Below are positions 29,949 to 41,533 of a stretch of 64,000 bases of DNA, one piece after another. The notes below the pieces were generated by a model that worked only from the letters and a program-made list of their open reading frames with translations, ran no database searches and had not been told where the DNA came from. Position 1 is the stretch's first letter, and every line of letters starts with the position of its first letter. Location of the stretch: contig CM034397.1 of assembly GCA_019925095.2 (NCBI GenBank), forward strand, positions 890,001 to 954,000. The letters run 5' to 3'. The stretch comes from Dendrolimus kikuchii. Taxonomy: Eukaryota; Arthropoda; Insecta; Lepidoptera; Lasiocampidae. Position numbers and translations under genes: made by a program.

Positions 29949-30134
29949 TACATACATACATACATACATAACTTCACGCCAGTTCCCTTGCGGGGTAGGC
30001 ACGAACAACAGAGCGCCATTTAGGCTTATTCTTACACACCTAACTTGCTTCTTTGACATTCATAACTCTTGTCATGCACGCTCGTCTGTTCTTAAGGCTC
30101 CTGACATCACCTTCTGCTAGTACACGATCAATTT
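29949..30134 (-). mobile_element. RTE-type LINE 3' end (family B), copy 3
   Basis: TATG-repeat tail at 29949-29969; truncated 5' after the QIDRVLAEG codons. Confidence 0.75.
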
Positions 30135-30570
30135 ATGAGTTTTATTTTCGGCAATTTCAAATCGTAACACACTTTGAAACCCCGCGTTGGGTTGATCCAG
30201 AAATATAAAGGCTTAGACCCAATGGACGGCTGTGTAATACAATAAAACGTGTAACGAGTCACTTTTAGCGTCGGACATATCCGCCACAAGTTGATTATGC
30301 AACCCTACCCCAGAGGGTGTGGCTTCAGTTTTAGCGTGAAATTAAACAAGGGAACTGTTTTTAAACCTTGTATGTAATGTCACAAACAAATCATCTGTAT
30401 AATTTAAATGTTCTATAAAATATTGGTTAAATAGTATTAGTGTGTGAAGTCTATCTATAAATGTAAATGTGAATGATCTGTCATAGTGACATATAAAATA
30501 TACGATTTACTTTTCCTATTATATCAATGTACTCTAAGGAGGTACTGAAAAATGCGTCGTTTCATTATAT
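30135..30570. other. No feature recognised
   Basis: No family match seen. Confidence 0.35.
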
Positions 30571-30722
30571 ATTTTTTTTATTGCAGGAGTTCAGCAGACA
30601 GGCAGACGGCCCACTTGATGGAAAGCGGTTACCATCGCCTATTGACATTTGCAACACCAAGTATGCTATCAATATGCTGCTCTTTCGAAGGGGAACTGGA
30701 ATTTGGTCATTAATGCCGGAGT
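30571..30722 (-). mobile_element. Retroposon A, copy 11, 3' portion
   Basis: The poly(A) side up to AATGCCGGA. The complementary portion lies at 31439-31580, so one element was probably split by later insertions including the RTE at 30879-31402. Confidence 0.65.
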
Positions 30723-30878
30723 CAAATCAGATGAAATCAAAATAATTTATTGTTAAGAAACAGAGATACACGATGTTCATATAAGCTTCACATTGTATAT
30801 GTTTCACCTTATAAAGGCATAAAATTCTTTGTTCATATTTTATGCTTAAATGACCAAATTATTTATCATAAATCATTA

Positions 30879-31402
30879 CATACATACATACATACATAAC
30901 TTCACGCCAGTTCCCTCGTGGGGTAGGCACGAACAACAGAGTGCCATTTAGGCTTATTCTTACACACCCCACTTGCCTCTTTGACATTCATAACTCTTGT
31001 CATGCAAGCTCGTCTGTTCTTAAGGCTCCTGACATCACCTTCTGCTAGTACACGATCAATTTGATCATGGAAGGTGTGTCGTGGCCTTCCACGACTTCTG
31101 CATCCATCCACTTTTGCATTGTATATCTGTTTAGTCATTCTTTCATCATGCATTCTTTCCACATGCCCGAACCACCGGAGCATTCCTTTCCTTACCTTCA
31201 CCCCGACACTCTCTTTCAGACCAACTCTCTTTCTTACTTCGGTATTACGAACGCGGTCCGCGAGCGTCACTCCGCAGATTTTGCGCAGTGCTCGCATCTC
31301 GACCGCGTTTACTCTACTCTTTCTTCCATACCCAACTCTCGCTTCCATACGTGAGCGTAGGTACCAGCACCGCGTTGTGTACGGCGAGCTGGGCCTTCTG
31401 GC
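30879..31402 (-). mobile_element. RTE-type LINE 3' end (family B), longest copy
   Basis: It encodes MRALRKICGVTLADRVRNTE, then LRWFGHVERMHDERMTKQIY, GRPRHTFHDQIDRVLAEGDV and a final ARTRELA-like end (PTRELA), stop, then TATG repeats. Flanked by the 12-bp duplication CATAAATCATTA (30867-30878 and 31403-31414), so the boundaries are exact and the element is 5'-truncated by target-primed insertion. The RLRW/GHV region is typical of the RTE C-terminus after the reverse transcriptase. Confidence 0.88.
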
Positions 31403-31438
31403 CATAAATCATTAATTTTAGATAATATGCTTAAGTAT

Positions 31439-31580
31439 GTTAGAACACAATTCAAGGTTGTTATGTCGGTATACTCTAGACCACGGGTGGTGGCCATCCA
31501 GATGGGCAAATGCCCTGCCACCTGGCTGTAGATTGTTTTTTCGCCTCGCATACTTTCTTCCTTCCTGCCCTTCAATAAAA
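31439..31580 (-). mobile_element. Retroposon A, 5' portion, degenerate
   Basis: Matches GAACACAACTCAAGGTTGTTATG through CCACCTGGCTGTGG of other copies. Confidence 0.6.
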
Positions 31581-33077
31581 CATGTCGAAATAGATGGTAC
31601 AATCTTTTATTTAAAAAAAGCTCCAACAGAAACTAGTTCTGTTTATTGATGTAAATTAAATTCAAGAAATAAATCAATTTAGCCTATTTTTTAGGTAGTT
31701 TAAAGGAATATTTGAAATCACCCATATTGTTGTAAAATGCGAGAGTTTTCCCCATGGCTAAGTCGCTGGTCAATTCCCGGAGACCAGTTTTGCTTACATA
31801 AAAAACTTACTTAGGTGTTTTATGTACATATAAACTTTCAGAGAAATTACTTACTTTTACTTACTATTACTTGGCTGACTGAAATCCGCTTGAAAATCCG
31901 TTGAGTAGCTTAGAAGGAGTCAGCGGATATACAGACAGTCAAATAGACATTATTTTGTACTATGACGAGATACAATATTTATAAAAATTAGTCAAAGAGG
32001 GAAAGTCTGAATCAGTGTTATGCGAGTTATTCAAGTCAAAATTCATTTTCTCTTAGCAAAGGTTAACAAAACTAGCTTTGTATTATTTAATTAAGAGAAT
32101 TAAATGTAAGCTTTCCTGAATTAGCCTAACCTGCTGCTTTTACTACATAAAGTTGGCAAATAGACAGTTAGGTACATGAAAGTTTACTTAGTTTTATGTT
32201 ACTCTCGAAACACAAAATTATATTTTTAGTCCACTTAAGTGCCTGTAGTAGACCCATGTGCGCGATTACCGCTATAAGTTTATGGACGCCTAAATTACTA
32301 TTGAAGTCTAAGCTTAAATAAGTGTGGTCTATTTGCTAGCGATTTAAAGGTATTTCGTGATAATAAATAATATTTATTTTATTTTATTTTATTCGGAAAA
32401 CAAACGGTTTATAACTGAGTACATACTACTAAATATCTATAACTATTTAAATGTTTCCACATATAGATAGCTATAATGCTTGCTAGTAAATAATTTACGT
32501 TCTATAAATTAAATTAAAAAGAGGAAACTAAAAAAGAAAAAGAATAAAAATTATTTTAAAACTGACCTATTACATAAAACTTGTTAATTTTCAGACCAAT
32601 GCTTTACCAGCACCGTCTTAAGATTTTGTGGATTACTAATAAATAAATCTATATCATGTGTAACAGCTAAAAGATTAGTGTATTTAATTGCTTTTTTCCA
32701 TGATAGTTAATAAAAGAGACTGATATATTTAAAATGTGAATTTTGATTTTTTAAATTTTGTTATTAAGCCTAGTCATGAACGAGTTTTATTTAATTATAA
32801 ACACCAGATTTTTGAGTCGTATATTAAAAGGGTCGCATATAGAAAATCTAAATAAAACAAATATTCTCTACCCTTACATACTCCGCTCTAAATACTTAAC
32901 GCACTGCGAAACACGTATAATGCGAGACAGATCGACATAGCAACCGGAGCATAAAGTGAATCGTGTAGAGCGAGACACAGCGCGTACTCTAGTGCTGCAC
33001 AAATGAGTATCGACCACGTTTGTCGATAGCAATCTTGCGTATGTTGTTGCTTATATTATTAAAAAACTAAGAATCTA
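31581..33077. other. AT-rich, almost nothing recognised
   Basis: A TTTATTTTATTTTATTC run at 32361-32425 may be a family N tail. CTAAATACTTAACGCACTGCG at 32888 has a weak relative at 33866. No genes. Confidence 0.35.
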
Positions 33078-33311
33078 TTCTCAAGCACAGACACGTTTCT
33101 TTTGCACACCGTAGAACTTTGGAATGAGCTCCCAGTAGAGGTTTCCCTGTGCACTAGCGTATGGATGTTTTAAAAGATATCATGATTTTTTTTCGAGGCG
33201 GGTAGCACGTTGGTAGCACCTCTGATATTGTAAAAGTCCACAGGCGACAGTAATGGCTGCTCATCAGGTAAGTCGTCAGCCTGTCTGCTGTACTCCAGCA
33301 AAAAAAAAAGA
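33078..33311 (+). mobile_element. CR1/L2-like LINE C-terminus with a retroposon-A-like tail
   Basis: A short frame reads TFLLHTVELWNELPVEVSLC, the usual end of CR1/L2-type LINE polyproteins. It is followed at 33200-33311 by AGCACC..TGATATTG, CACAGGCGACAGTAATGGC, CCTGTCTGCTGTACTCC and an A run, the same order as the last 100 bases of retroposon A. Confidence 0.55.
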
Positions 33312-33535
33312 ACTAGCCAGAAAAGTATTAAAATAATGACATTCAGCGGAAAGAAATTGTAATAAGATGCTGTCAATCAGATCCTGGATAGGGCTATGTT
33401 TAAACAGAATGAGTAACACAGTAAAACAGTAATGATGTTACTCTCATTTTGTTTCGTGCCAAAAGAATGTCGATATAGATTACCTGGTTTGTAATGTCAC
33501 ATCACTAGAAAATTGCCATCTCGACCTGTTACGAA

Positions 33536-33838
33536 GAGTTTTTGGCGGGAACTGAAAGGAGACGTTGTGCTGTGCAGTTTTATTTTCTAAAAATGTGTAA
33601 AATTACTCTAAAATGAACAGTAGTTGGAGGATATTAATAGTTTTTGAGTAGTATGTTTTTGTGAAAAATGTAAATTATATAGTCAAATGTCGCCTTTAGA
33701 GTCGTCACAAGCGAATAGCGTCAGTTGATTACCTACAGTTCAGATGAGCTATACATAGGCTTAAGAAAATGAAGAAACTATTGTAATCTAAGATCTGGCT
33801 TAAAGGCGTAGCTGCCAAGCCACAAATCTAAATAAATA
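33536..33838 (+). mobile_element. Retroposon E, copy 3
   Basis: 303 bp between duplications ACCTGTTACGAA (33524-33535, 33839-33850). Begins GAGTTTTTGGCGGGAACTG and ends in an A-rich CTAAATAAATA. Confidence 0.85.
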
Positions 33839-34153
33839 ACCTGTTACGAACTATACATAGTCAGTCTTAAATACTTGACGCACTATGCCAAACACGTACA
33901 TATGTTTGTAAATTGTTAATAATTGATGAACCGCTCTCCGCTCGCAGTGTGGCGGCTGCGCGGCGGGGGCGGGCGTTGCCTAGCAACGCAGGTACGATCG
34001 ATCGCATCCAGGTGTGTCTGCAAACACCCTACATGGCTGAAGCGTATTTTTGGACGTGTACATTTGTAGTTGTATGTGTTACTAATACTATTTTTAAAGC
34101 AGTTCAGGCTCATTTTGTCAGCGATGTTGTTATTACGGAAGTACTAAATATGC

Positions 34154-34558
34154 GCAAAATCTGCGGAGTGACGCTCGCGGACCGCGTTCGTAATACCGAA
34201 GTAAGAAAGAGAGTTGGTCTGAAAGAGAGTGTCGGGGTGAAGGTAAGGAAAGGAATGCTCCGGTGGTTCGGGCATGTGGAAAGAATGCATGATGAAAGAA
34301 TGACTAAACAGATATACAATGCAAAAGTGGATGGATGCAGAAGTCGTGGAAGGCCACGACACACCTTCCATGATCAAATTGATCGTGTACTATCGGAGGG
34401 TGATGTCAGGAGCCTTAAGAACAGACGAGTGTGCATGACAAGAGTTATGAATGTCAAAGAAGCAAGTGAGGTGTGTAAGAATGGGCCTAAATGGCGCTCT
34501 GTTGTTCGTGCCTACCCCGCAAGGGAACTGACGTGAAGTTATGTATGTATGTATGTAT
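34154..34558 (+). mobile_element. RTE-type LINE 3' end (family B), copy 5
   Basis: Opens at KICGVTLADRVRNTEVRKRV and ends ARELT, stop, TATG repeats. Exact 13-bp duplication GTACTAAATATGC at 34141-34153 and 34559-34571. Upstream host sequence happens to be open in the same frame, giving a spurious 207-codon frame from 33913. Confidence 0.88.
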
Positions 34559-34571
34559 GTACTAAATATGC

Positions 34572-35420
34572 AATCAGTCACGTCTGTTCGTTCTCCAGCC
34601 ACAAACCTTCATATTTATATAATAAGATTGACTGGAGGCAAAGCAAGTTAGAATATACTATTCGATCTGTTACCAGGCCACTAATAACAGCTAAGCATAG
34701 AACGGCTGCTTTTAGAGGTTGTTTTAAACATGCTGCTACGCAATGTTGGAACGACATTCCTCCTCCAATTACAGTTACAGAAAGAAGACCCTAGATATAT
34801 TTAAGAACTGATTTTTATATTTCTCTATATTTTATTTCTTAATATCATCCTTATACATACACTTTTCTTTTCTTTTTTAGTTAATTCTGATGCCTTTTAT
34901 AGTTTATTTGACGTCCTTCTATATGAATGGTACATATGATTTTACTTACCTGGGGGCAGGAATTAATGGAATTTGTAATTAGGTTTATATCCATGATTTG
35001 TATGTGCATTTTTCAAGTAATACTTAAGATATCTTATAGTTGTTTACAGTTTCTAGAATACATTCACTAACATTTAGTTATAGGTAATTTTTTTTTTTTT
35101 TTATTATTTACTTAATTTTTTATTATGTTTTGTTTGGGTATATTATTGTATAATTCTTATATATATATATATATATATATTGTTTATTAATGTACTGGTT
35201 CAAAGTCATCTACATACTTGGGGTCTTAGGACATATGAGGTTATGGAGGTGGGCACTGAAAACCAGTGCTGTGTCGGAACATGTTCCGGCACAGCGAAAC
35301 ACTGAGTGCCAACCTCATTCCATATATTGCGGCTTTCTTTTATTGTTATTTTGTTATCAGTTTGTATTGTGTGAGTCGCAATTTGAAATAAATATTTTTT
35401 GGCCTGAAGGTAATTGAATT
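34572..35420 (+). mobile_element. LINE C-terminus and 3' end (CR1/Jockey group)
   Basis: The frame contains TRPLITAKHRTAAFRGCFKH and AATQCWNDIPPPI, a common end of insect non-LTR polyproteins, until 34793. The 3' region holds a strong stem-loop at 35245-35318 and a TA run at 35158-35180, ending near AAATAAATATTTTTTGG. The extent of the 3' end is inferred. Confidence 0.55.
35158..35180. repeat. TA microsatellite
   Basis: About 11 TA units. Confidence 0.8.
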
Positions 35421-35544
35421 AAAGTATAATTTGTGTTTCTCTGTCAACTGGGCAACTCGTTCTAAGAAAGTTATCTAGGTAATTTTTTAGCTGATATATT
35501 CATTCCATCTTATTTAGGGAATATGTATCTACATATTTATTAAT

Positions 35545-35780
35545 GCAAAAGTGGATGGATGCAGAAGTCGTGGAAGGCCACGACACACCTTCCATGATCA
35601 AATTGATCGTGTACTAGCAGAAGGTGATGTCAGGAGCCTTAAGAACAGACGAGCTTGCATGACAAGAGTTATGAATGTCAAAGAGGCAAGTGAGGTGTGT
35701 AAGAATAAGCCTGAATGGCGCTGTGTTGTTCGTGCCTACCCCGCAAGGGAACTGGCGTGAAGTTATGTATGTATGTATGT
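35545..35780 (+). mobile_element. RTE-type LINE 3' end (family B), copy 6
   Basis: Begins within NAKVDGCRSRGRP and ends ARELA, stop, TATG repeats. 12-bp duplication ATATTTATTAAT at 35533-35544 and 35781-35792. Confidence 0.88.
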
Positions 35781-35938
35781 ATATTTATTAATAAACGGCA
35801 GATGAACTAAAAGTTTTTCATTACTTTAGAAAATGTCGACCTCGTTCTGAAAAATCAATGTAGAGTACTTTTGCCTATGTTAAGAGAATGTATATTTCAA
35901 TTAAAAAAATTGCTATCTTAATGCGTAATTAGTATCAA

Positions 35939-36253
35939 CTAGTGGTCGCTCGTAGTCGAAATTCGACCATAATACTTTGTTGTCAAAGACTATACTTCTA
36001 TAATCACAGATTTCGCCAAGGCTACACTGTTAATTTCACTTGAACAATAAAAAAAAGAGTATATATGCGTCTGTGGGTCAAATACATGATAGTGTGTGTA
36101 ATGTATTTTTTATGCTTAACTAAAAAAAAAAAATTAGCACTCGTCGCTTCTTCTCTATATAAACTATAAGTGTGCGAAATTTCATACTCCTACGTCCGCG
36201 CAATTTTCGTAAAAGTGGGTACAAAGTTTTTGCTTCACGTATTAATATATAGA
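35939..36253 (-). mobile_element. Non-autonomous Helitron family I, uninterrupted
   Basis: In sense orientation TCTATATATTAATACGTGAAG to GAGCGACCACTAG, with stem GTCGA/TCGAC near the end. Its TATAGTTTATATA region is the empty site for the nested Helitron at 2859-3022. Confidence 0.8.
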
Positions 36254-36308
36254 TTACAATCAGTAGAATTAGATTATATACCCAAATTATTATAGATTTT
36301 ATTAGAAA

Positions 36309-36525
36309 CTAGCTGTGCCCGCGACATCATCCGCGTGGAATTTGCTTTCAAAACCCTCCGTTTTTGAAACATTCTTCATTGGTGCTCCGCTCCTATTGGT
36401 ATTAGCGTGATGATATATAGCCTATAGCCTTCCTCGATAAATGGGCTATCCAACACTGAAATAATTTTTCAAATCAGACCAGCAGTTCCTGAGATTAGCG
36501 CGTTCAATCAAACAATATTAGTATA
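36309..36525 (-). mobile_element. Non-autonomous Helitron family A
   Basis: CTAG at 36309-36312, hairpin GCCCGCGACATCATCCGCG, and a body as in the reference copy; the 5' end is short. Confidence 0.75.
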
Positions 36526-37078
36526 TTTGGCTACAACACTAATACTTACATTTCAAATATCGCGATATCTTTTGAATGAAACGTCCGAATTGAATAATTC
36601 AAAAAGTTCTAGAAAGATATTGAATTTGTCTTGAATATGGAGTAATTTATTATTTTGATAAGGATTAATACTAAGGTACAAAATAAAGAGTTTTCGAAGC
36701 GACGGCATTTTAGTTATTTAAAAAAATAAAAGAAAACACTTATTGTGAGATAACTACAATAGTCAGACATTACGCGATATTTTTTGTAGACAATTATATG
36801 TTCTGCAAAATGGTACTACATTGTTTTGTTCTATAATCAATAGTTTTCGCAGCGCACGCCGTGCAAGGATTTTTTTTGGTCATTTTTTTACATCTTGGAT
36901 TACATTATTGGACTTTTAGTAAGGATCCCTAATTTTTTTGAAAATATAATATAGCCTATAGCCTTCCTCGATAAATATACTATTCAACATTGAAATAATT
37001 TTTCAAATCGGACCAGCGGTTCCTGAGATTAGCGCGTTTAAACAAACAAACTCTTCAGCTTTATAATATTAGTATAGA
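36526..37078 (-). mobile_element. Longer Helitron-like segment sharing the family A 5' end
   Basis: In sense orientation the right side begins TCTATACTAATATTATAAAG and GCTGAAGAGTTTGTTTG, then GATAGCC-like wording to 36953. It continues with GGGATCCTTACTAAAAGTCC, wording also seen near 3385. Its 3' terminus is not resolved. Confidence 0.45.
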
Positions 37079-38010
37079 TTTAAACGTATAGCGTGCTTTT
37101 ACCGTTGCAACTCTCTGTATAGTTCCAAATAAACTTTTGTATATGTAGAAATCGTTTTGGTATATTTTTCACTATAAGACATATATATATCTAAAATAAT
37201 AACAAACATACCTATATTATTAGTTTTCTGTACTATTGAGTCTCTCAACATGACGGAAAACTGTTGACAGGGGACTGTTTAATGTAACTGTATTGAAAAC
37301 TAGCACAAAATATATTTATATGATATTATTTTCCCCTACACAAGAAATATTTTTCTATTATAACGATATAAGCTTTTTAAGGTATAAATGCATAATCCTT
37401 ACTAGGGGACTGTTAGCTGTCAAGTTACGACCTGATTTGCACGAAAGGACGCTCATGCAGCACTAAATAAAATGGCGGCCGGGTGGTAATGGCTGCAACC
37501 GTGCCAACTTCAGATCGTTTGCATTCTGTTATACGCCTGGTGCTGTTTTACATTTAGACTACGTGGTTTGTAAGTTGAAATAAAGAACGACGGATTTTTC
37601 ACAAAATGCGGAGACTTTTTTGTATTATAAAATAATATTTGAAAAATAAAACTGTTCATAACGTTGATGGAATAATCAAATAAATTAATTGCTTCCAAAA
37701 GTTATTGCCATTATTAATTTAATGTGATGTGATTATACTACTTCAGTGACACGTAAAGGGACTGTTTTTTGAGGACTATAGAAACGTTTTTGATATAGAT
37801 TTTTTTATGTATTTTAAAAGTTTATTATTTAGTTTACAGTACTAGGTTCAGTAGTTTATTTTCAATTCAACCTTTTAATTACAGCGAATAAAAAAAGTCG
37901 TTTTGTATTAAAACTTGAATATAATCTTTCCATTTATTATAAAAAAAAATATTTTTAAAACCCATTAAAGCTTTGTCTATGCACAACTGCCTTAGTAACT
38001 TTATTTTTGG
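37079..38010. other. No feature recognised
   Basis: AT-rich; no frame or shared repeat. Confidence 0.35.
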
Positions 38011-38288
38011 CGTTTTTGGCGGGAACTGAAAGGAGACGTTGTGCTGTGCAGTTTTATTTTCTAAAAATGTGTAAAATTACTCTAAAATGAACAATAGTTG
38101 TAGGATATTGATAGTTTTGAGTAGTAATTATGTGTTTTTGCGAGAAATGTGAACTATATAGCCAAATGTGGCCTTCCGAGTTTTCACAAGAACTCCGTTG
38201 AATAATGTCCATTGTAGCCTACAATACAACGGCGCCTGGCTTAAAGGCCTAGTTGCCAAGCCATAAACATAAAATAAATAATAAAAAT
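38011..38288 (+). mobile_element. Retroposon E, copy 4
   Basis: Starts GTTTTTGGCGGGAACTG; ends GGCTTAAAGGCCTAGTTGCC and an A-rich tail. The flanks TAACTTTATTTTT and TAACTTTTTTTTT suggest a target duplication. An internal segment is shorter than in copies 2 and 3. Confidence 0.75.
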
Positions 38289-38837
38289 AACTTTTTTTTT
38301 TAATTCTTCTACATCAATGTGTAGCGTCATATAGAATACAGAGAATACTTTAACTAAATTATGTCTATGTATATTTATGGCCAGTTATATCTTACTATAC
38401 ATTTTTATACCGTGCCTGCCAGCAATACAATGCTTTATTCAATGATGTCGATCCTTTTATAGGCAATTTATTTAAGTATAAAACTGAAATTAAAAAGAAA
38501 GAAAAATAAAATAATTAACGTTCTACTAATTTCATATATACTCGTATACTTTATTTTTATTATTTTGACTTTGATTTCATTAATATTATTATTTTGTTTT
38601 TTTTTAATATTATGACTTTTATTTTTAACATGTATCACGATTTTTTTTTTATGATATGATAATTATGACTTAAGAATGATATAGATAAATAGACAAATTG
38701 TAGTTTTTGTTTTGTGTTGTATTGTATTATTTAATTCCTATTTTATTTTATATCTAATTTTCCAATATTGCATCAAATTTGTTATAATTTTCTTATAGTT
38801 GTATGAGCCAAATGCGTAACAAGAATTATTTTTTTAG
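38289..38837. other. AT-rich, nothing recognised
   Basis: Long T-rich runs; no genes. Confidence 0.35.
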
Positions 38838-39085
38838 TGAGTTCCCTTGCGGGGTAGGCACGACCAACAGAGCGCCATTTAGGCTTATTCTTACACACCT
38901 TACTTGCTTCTTTGACATTCATAACTCTTGTCATGCACGCTCGTCAGTTCTTAAGGCTCCTGACATCACCTTCTGCTAGTACACGATTAATTTGATCATG
39001 GAAGGTGTGTTGTGGCCTTCCACGACTTCTGCATCCATCCACTTTTGCATTGTATATCTGTTTAGTCATTCTTTCATCATGCATA
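38838..39085 (-). mobile_element. RTE-type LINE 3' end (family B), copy 7
   Basis: The coding end matches others, but the TATG tail and last codons are replaced by TTTTTTAGTGAG sequence, so the 3' end is lost. Confidence 0.75.
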
Positions 39086-39196
39086 TTTTTATAATATTAC
39101 TATATTTGTTTTTCTAATATAATCACAGTATATATATATATGTATGTATTTGTGTATATGCTGTATATGTTTATGTGTAAACGTATATAGTATATA

Positions 39197-39387
39197 TAAT
39201 ACTAATATTATAAAGAGGGAAAGTTTGTGACGCTGTAGGGGGTAATCTCTGGATCTACTAAACCGATTTTAAAACTTCTTTTACTGTTGGAAAGCTACGT
39301 TAACAGGGAGTGTCATAGGCTGTATAACATGACGCTATATACTACGGGAGCGGGACAGAGCGCGAGTGAAACCGCCCGGGTCGCTAG
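39197..39387 (+). mobile_element. Non-autonomous Helitron family B
   Basis: ATACTAATATTATAAAGAGG to GCCCGGGTCGCTAG at 39387. Confidence 0.75.
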
Positions 39388-39516
39388 TATACAATATGTT
39401 TAGAGATGTTATTGGGTCAAGTGTGAAAATTGTGTTAAAATTTATATGCAGCACAATGCTGAGTTTCCAGCCTCGTCGACTAAAAAACTCGACGTACAAG
39501 CCTTATTTATTTATTA

Positions 39517-39751
39517 CTATCTGTGCCCGCGACGTCGTCCGCGTGGAATTTGTTTTCAAAACTCCCCAATTTTGAAATATTCTTCATTGGTGCTCCGCTC
39601 CTATTGTGTTAGCGTGATGATATATAGCCTATAGCCTTCCTCGATAAATGGACTATCTAACACTGAAAGAATTTTTTAAATCAGACCAGTAGTTCCTGAG
39701 ATTAGCGCGTTCAAACAAACAAACTCTTCAGCTTTATATATTAGTATAAGA
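39517..39751 (-). mobile_element. Non-autonomous Helitron family A
   Basis: The terminal CTAG is mutated to CTAT at 39517; hairpin GCCCGCGACGTCGTCCGCG intact; TC start at 39751. Confidence 0.75.
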
Positions 39752-40120
39752 TATATGTTTTTGTGTAAATTTTTTTGTGTCCTCTTTATTAAGTCTTTCT
39801 TTCTTTCTTCTTTCATAAGGATTCGGTTTTGACCCAAATGGTTAGGGAGCCCGCCCTAACAAGCTTTCCACTAAAACTCACCCCTTTTCAATACAAAATA
39901 AATGTACTTGTAACTTTAGGCGTACAAAGGGCTCCGTCGGAAGGGTCACGTCCAAACGCCCGTGAAAATTTAACAAGCTCGCCCCCCGGGTGGCCCCGGA
40001 GAGGTGGAGTCACTCCAATTTTTAATGATTCACTTTTTACGCTTCAATTCAATACGAGTTGTGACTTTGTTTGATGTAAAAAGACGATTTTTTCAAGCAA
40101 AATGGAAGGAGAATTTTTAT
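39752..40120. other. No feature recognised
   Basis: Contains GC-rich islands near 39840 and 39960 but no frame or repeat that I can place. Confidence 0.3.
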
Positions 40121-40351
40121 AGGTGGTAGGGCATTTGCCCGACTGGATGGCTACCACCCCTGGTCTAGAGTATGCCGCCATAACAACATTGTGTTGTGTT
40201 CCGGCATTAGTGACCAGGTTCCAGTCTCCCTTAAGAGAGCAACAGCGCATTTGTAGCACCTTTGATGTTGCAAATGTCCATAGGCGATGGTAACCGATTT
40301 CCATCAAGTGGGCCGTCTGCTTGTCTGCTGAACTCCTGCAATAAAAAAAAA
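40121..40351 (+). mobile_element. Retroposon A, 5'-truncated
   Basis: Begins at AGGTGGTAGGGCATTTGCC and runs to the A-rich tail. Confidence 0.8.
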
Positions 40352-40479
40352 TAGGGCGGTCTTTCGTTGCTTTCTCATGGGGAATAAATGCCAAAGGTAC
40401 CACGTTTGGCATGCGGGTTGGTAACCGTAGTGCTGGCCTATTTGCATCGGAGACACTGCTGCCCACCAATAATAATAAG

Positions 40480-40975
40480 CATTCGGTAAGATTCGTCAAG
40501 TCTTCTCGTCGACCATTCCGCAATTCTTGAAGACAAAAGTCTTCGAGCAGTGCGTCCTCCCCGTCCTGACCTACGGGGCCGAGACATGGACAATGACGGC
40601 AGGATTGGTCCACAAGTTCCAAGTCGCTCAACGGGCTATGGAGTGAGCTATGTTGGGTGTTTCTCTTATGGATAAAATTAGAAATGAGGATATCCGTAAG
40701 AGAACCAAGGTCACCGACATAACCGGCAAAATTAGCAAGTTGAAGTGGCAGTGGCCGAGAGATGGCCGATGGAGCAGATAAGTCCTGGAGTGGAGACTGC
40801 GTCTCGGTAAACGTAGTGTCGGACGCTTTCCAGCCCGATGGGCCGACGACCTGCGCAAGGGCGTCGGTGGGCGCTGGATGAGGAAGTCGGTGGACAGGGA
40901 TTAGTGGCGCCGTCTTGGGGAGGCCTACGTCCAGCAGTGGACTGCGAATGGCTGACGACAGCGGCCTATCGTTAA
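40480..40975 (+). pseudogene. RTE-type LINE C-terminal pseudogene
   Basis: The plus strand reads KVFEQCVLPVLTYGAETWTM, then QVAQRAME, stop, LGVSLMDKIRNEDIRKRT, then RSVGRFPARWADDLRK and GEAYVQQWTANG. Four in-frame stops replace Arg/Trp-type codons. This is the region just after reverse transcriptase in RTE elements. The long minus-strand frame over it (40044-40985) is an antisense by-product. Confidence 0.8.
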
Positions 40976-41008
40976 GAGGCGGCAAAAGAGGAGTATGGAG
41001 GAGTATCT

Positions 41009-41240
41009 GTGACGTCGTCTGTGGTTGAGCAGGCTAAGCCTTTGCCGGCCTACCTCACTGCAACGCAGAGGCTCCGGGTTCAATTCCTGGTATGGTAAAT
41101 TTAGAAAACGAATTTTCTCCGTTATTTACTATGGTCTGGATGTCTGCGATCGGCCTCAGAGTAATTCATTGTATATTACCCGTAACAAAAATGTAAGTTG
41201 CTTAATTTGGAGATATACAATATATGTATTTATTTGTCGA
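41009..41240 (+). mobile_element. SINE D, copy 3
   Basis: GTGGTTGAGCAGGCTAAGCC and CCGGGTTCAATTCCTGG boxes are in sense orientation. The tail abuts the next retroposon A. Confidence 0.8.
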
Positions 41241-41246
41241 CTCTTA

Positions 41247-41533
41247 TACAATTTCCTGCGGCCGGGCGGCCTGTTGTAAGAGAAGGCAAAACAACCCACA
41301 GCCAGGTGGTAGGGCATTTGCTCGACTGGATGGCTACCACCCCTGGTCTAAAGTATGTCGCCATAACAACCTTTAGTTGTGTTCCCACATTAGTGCACAG
41401 GTTCCAGCCTCCCTTTCGAGAACAGCAGCGCATTTGTAAGACTTTTGGTGTTGCAAATGTCCATAGGCGATGATAACCGCTTTCCATGAGGTGGACCGTC
41501 TGCCTGTCTGCTATACTCAGGCAATAAAAAAAA
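41247..41533 (+). mobile_element. Retroposon A, slightly 5'-truncated
   Basis: Begins ACAATTTCCTGCGGCC and ends CAATAAAAAAAA. Confidence 0.8.

Noticed and set aside
29949..29969. Short direct repeats resembling an array (TACA/TATG units at many sites)
   Set aside because: They are the simple-sequence tails of RTE family B copies; no CRISPR-type spacers or repeats.
33913..34536. A 207-codon frame that looks like a hypothetical protein with an RTE C-terminus
   Set aside because: The 13-bp target duplication shows the RTE begins at 34154; the upstream part is host DNA that is open by chance.
40044..40985. A 313-codon minus-strand frame
   Set aside because: It runs antisense over a decayed RTE C-terminus and a retroposon A copy; its composition follows those elements.
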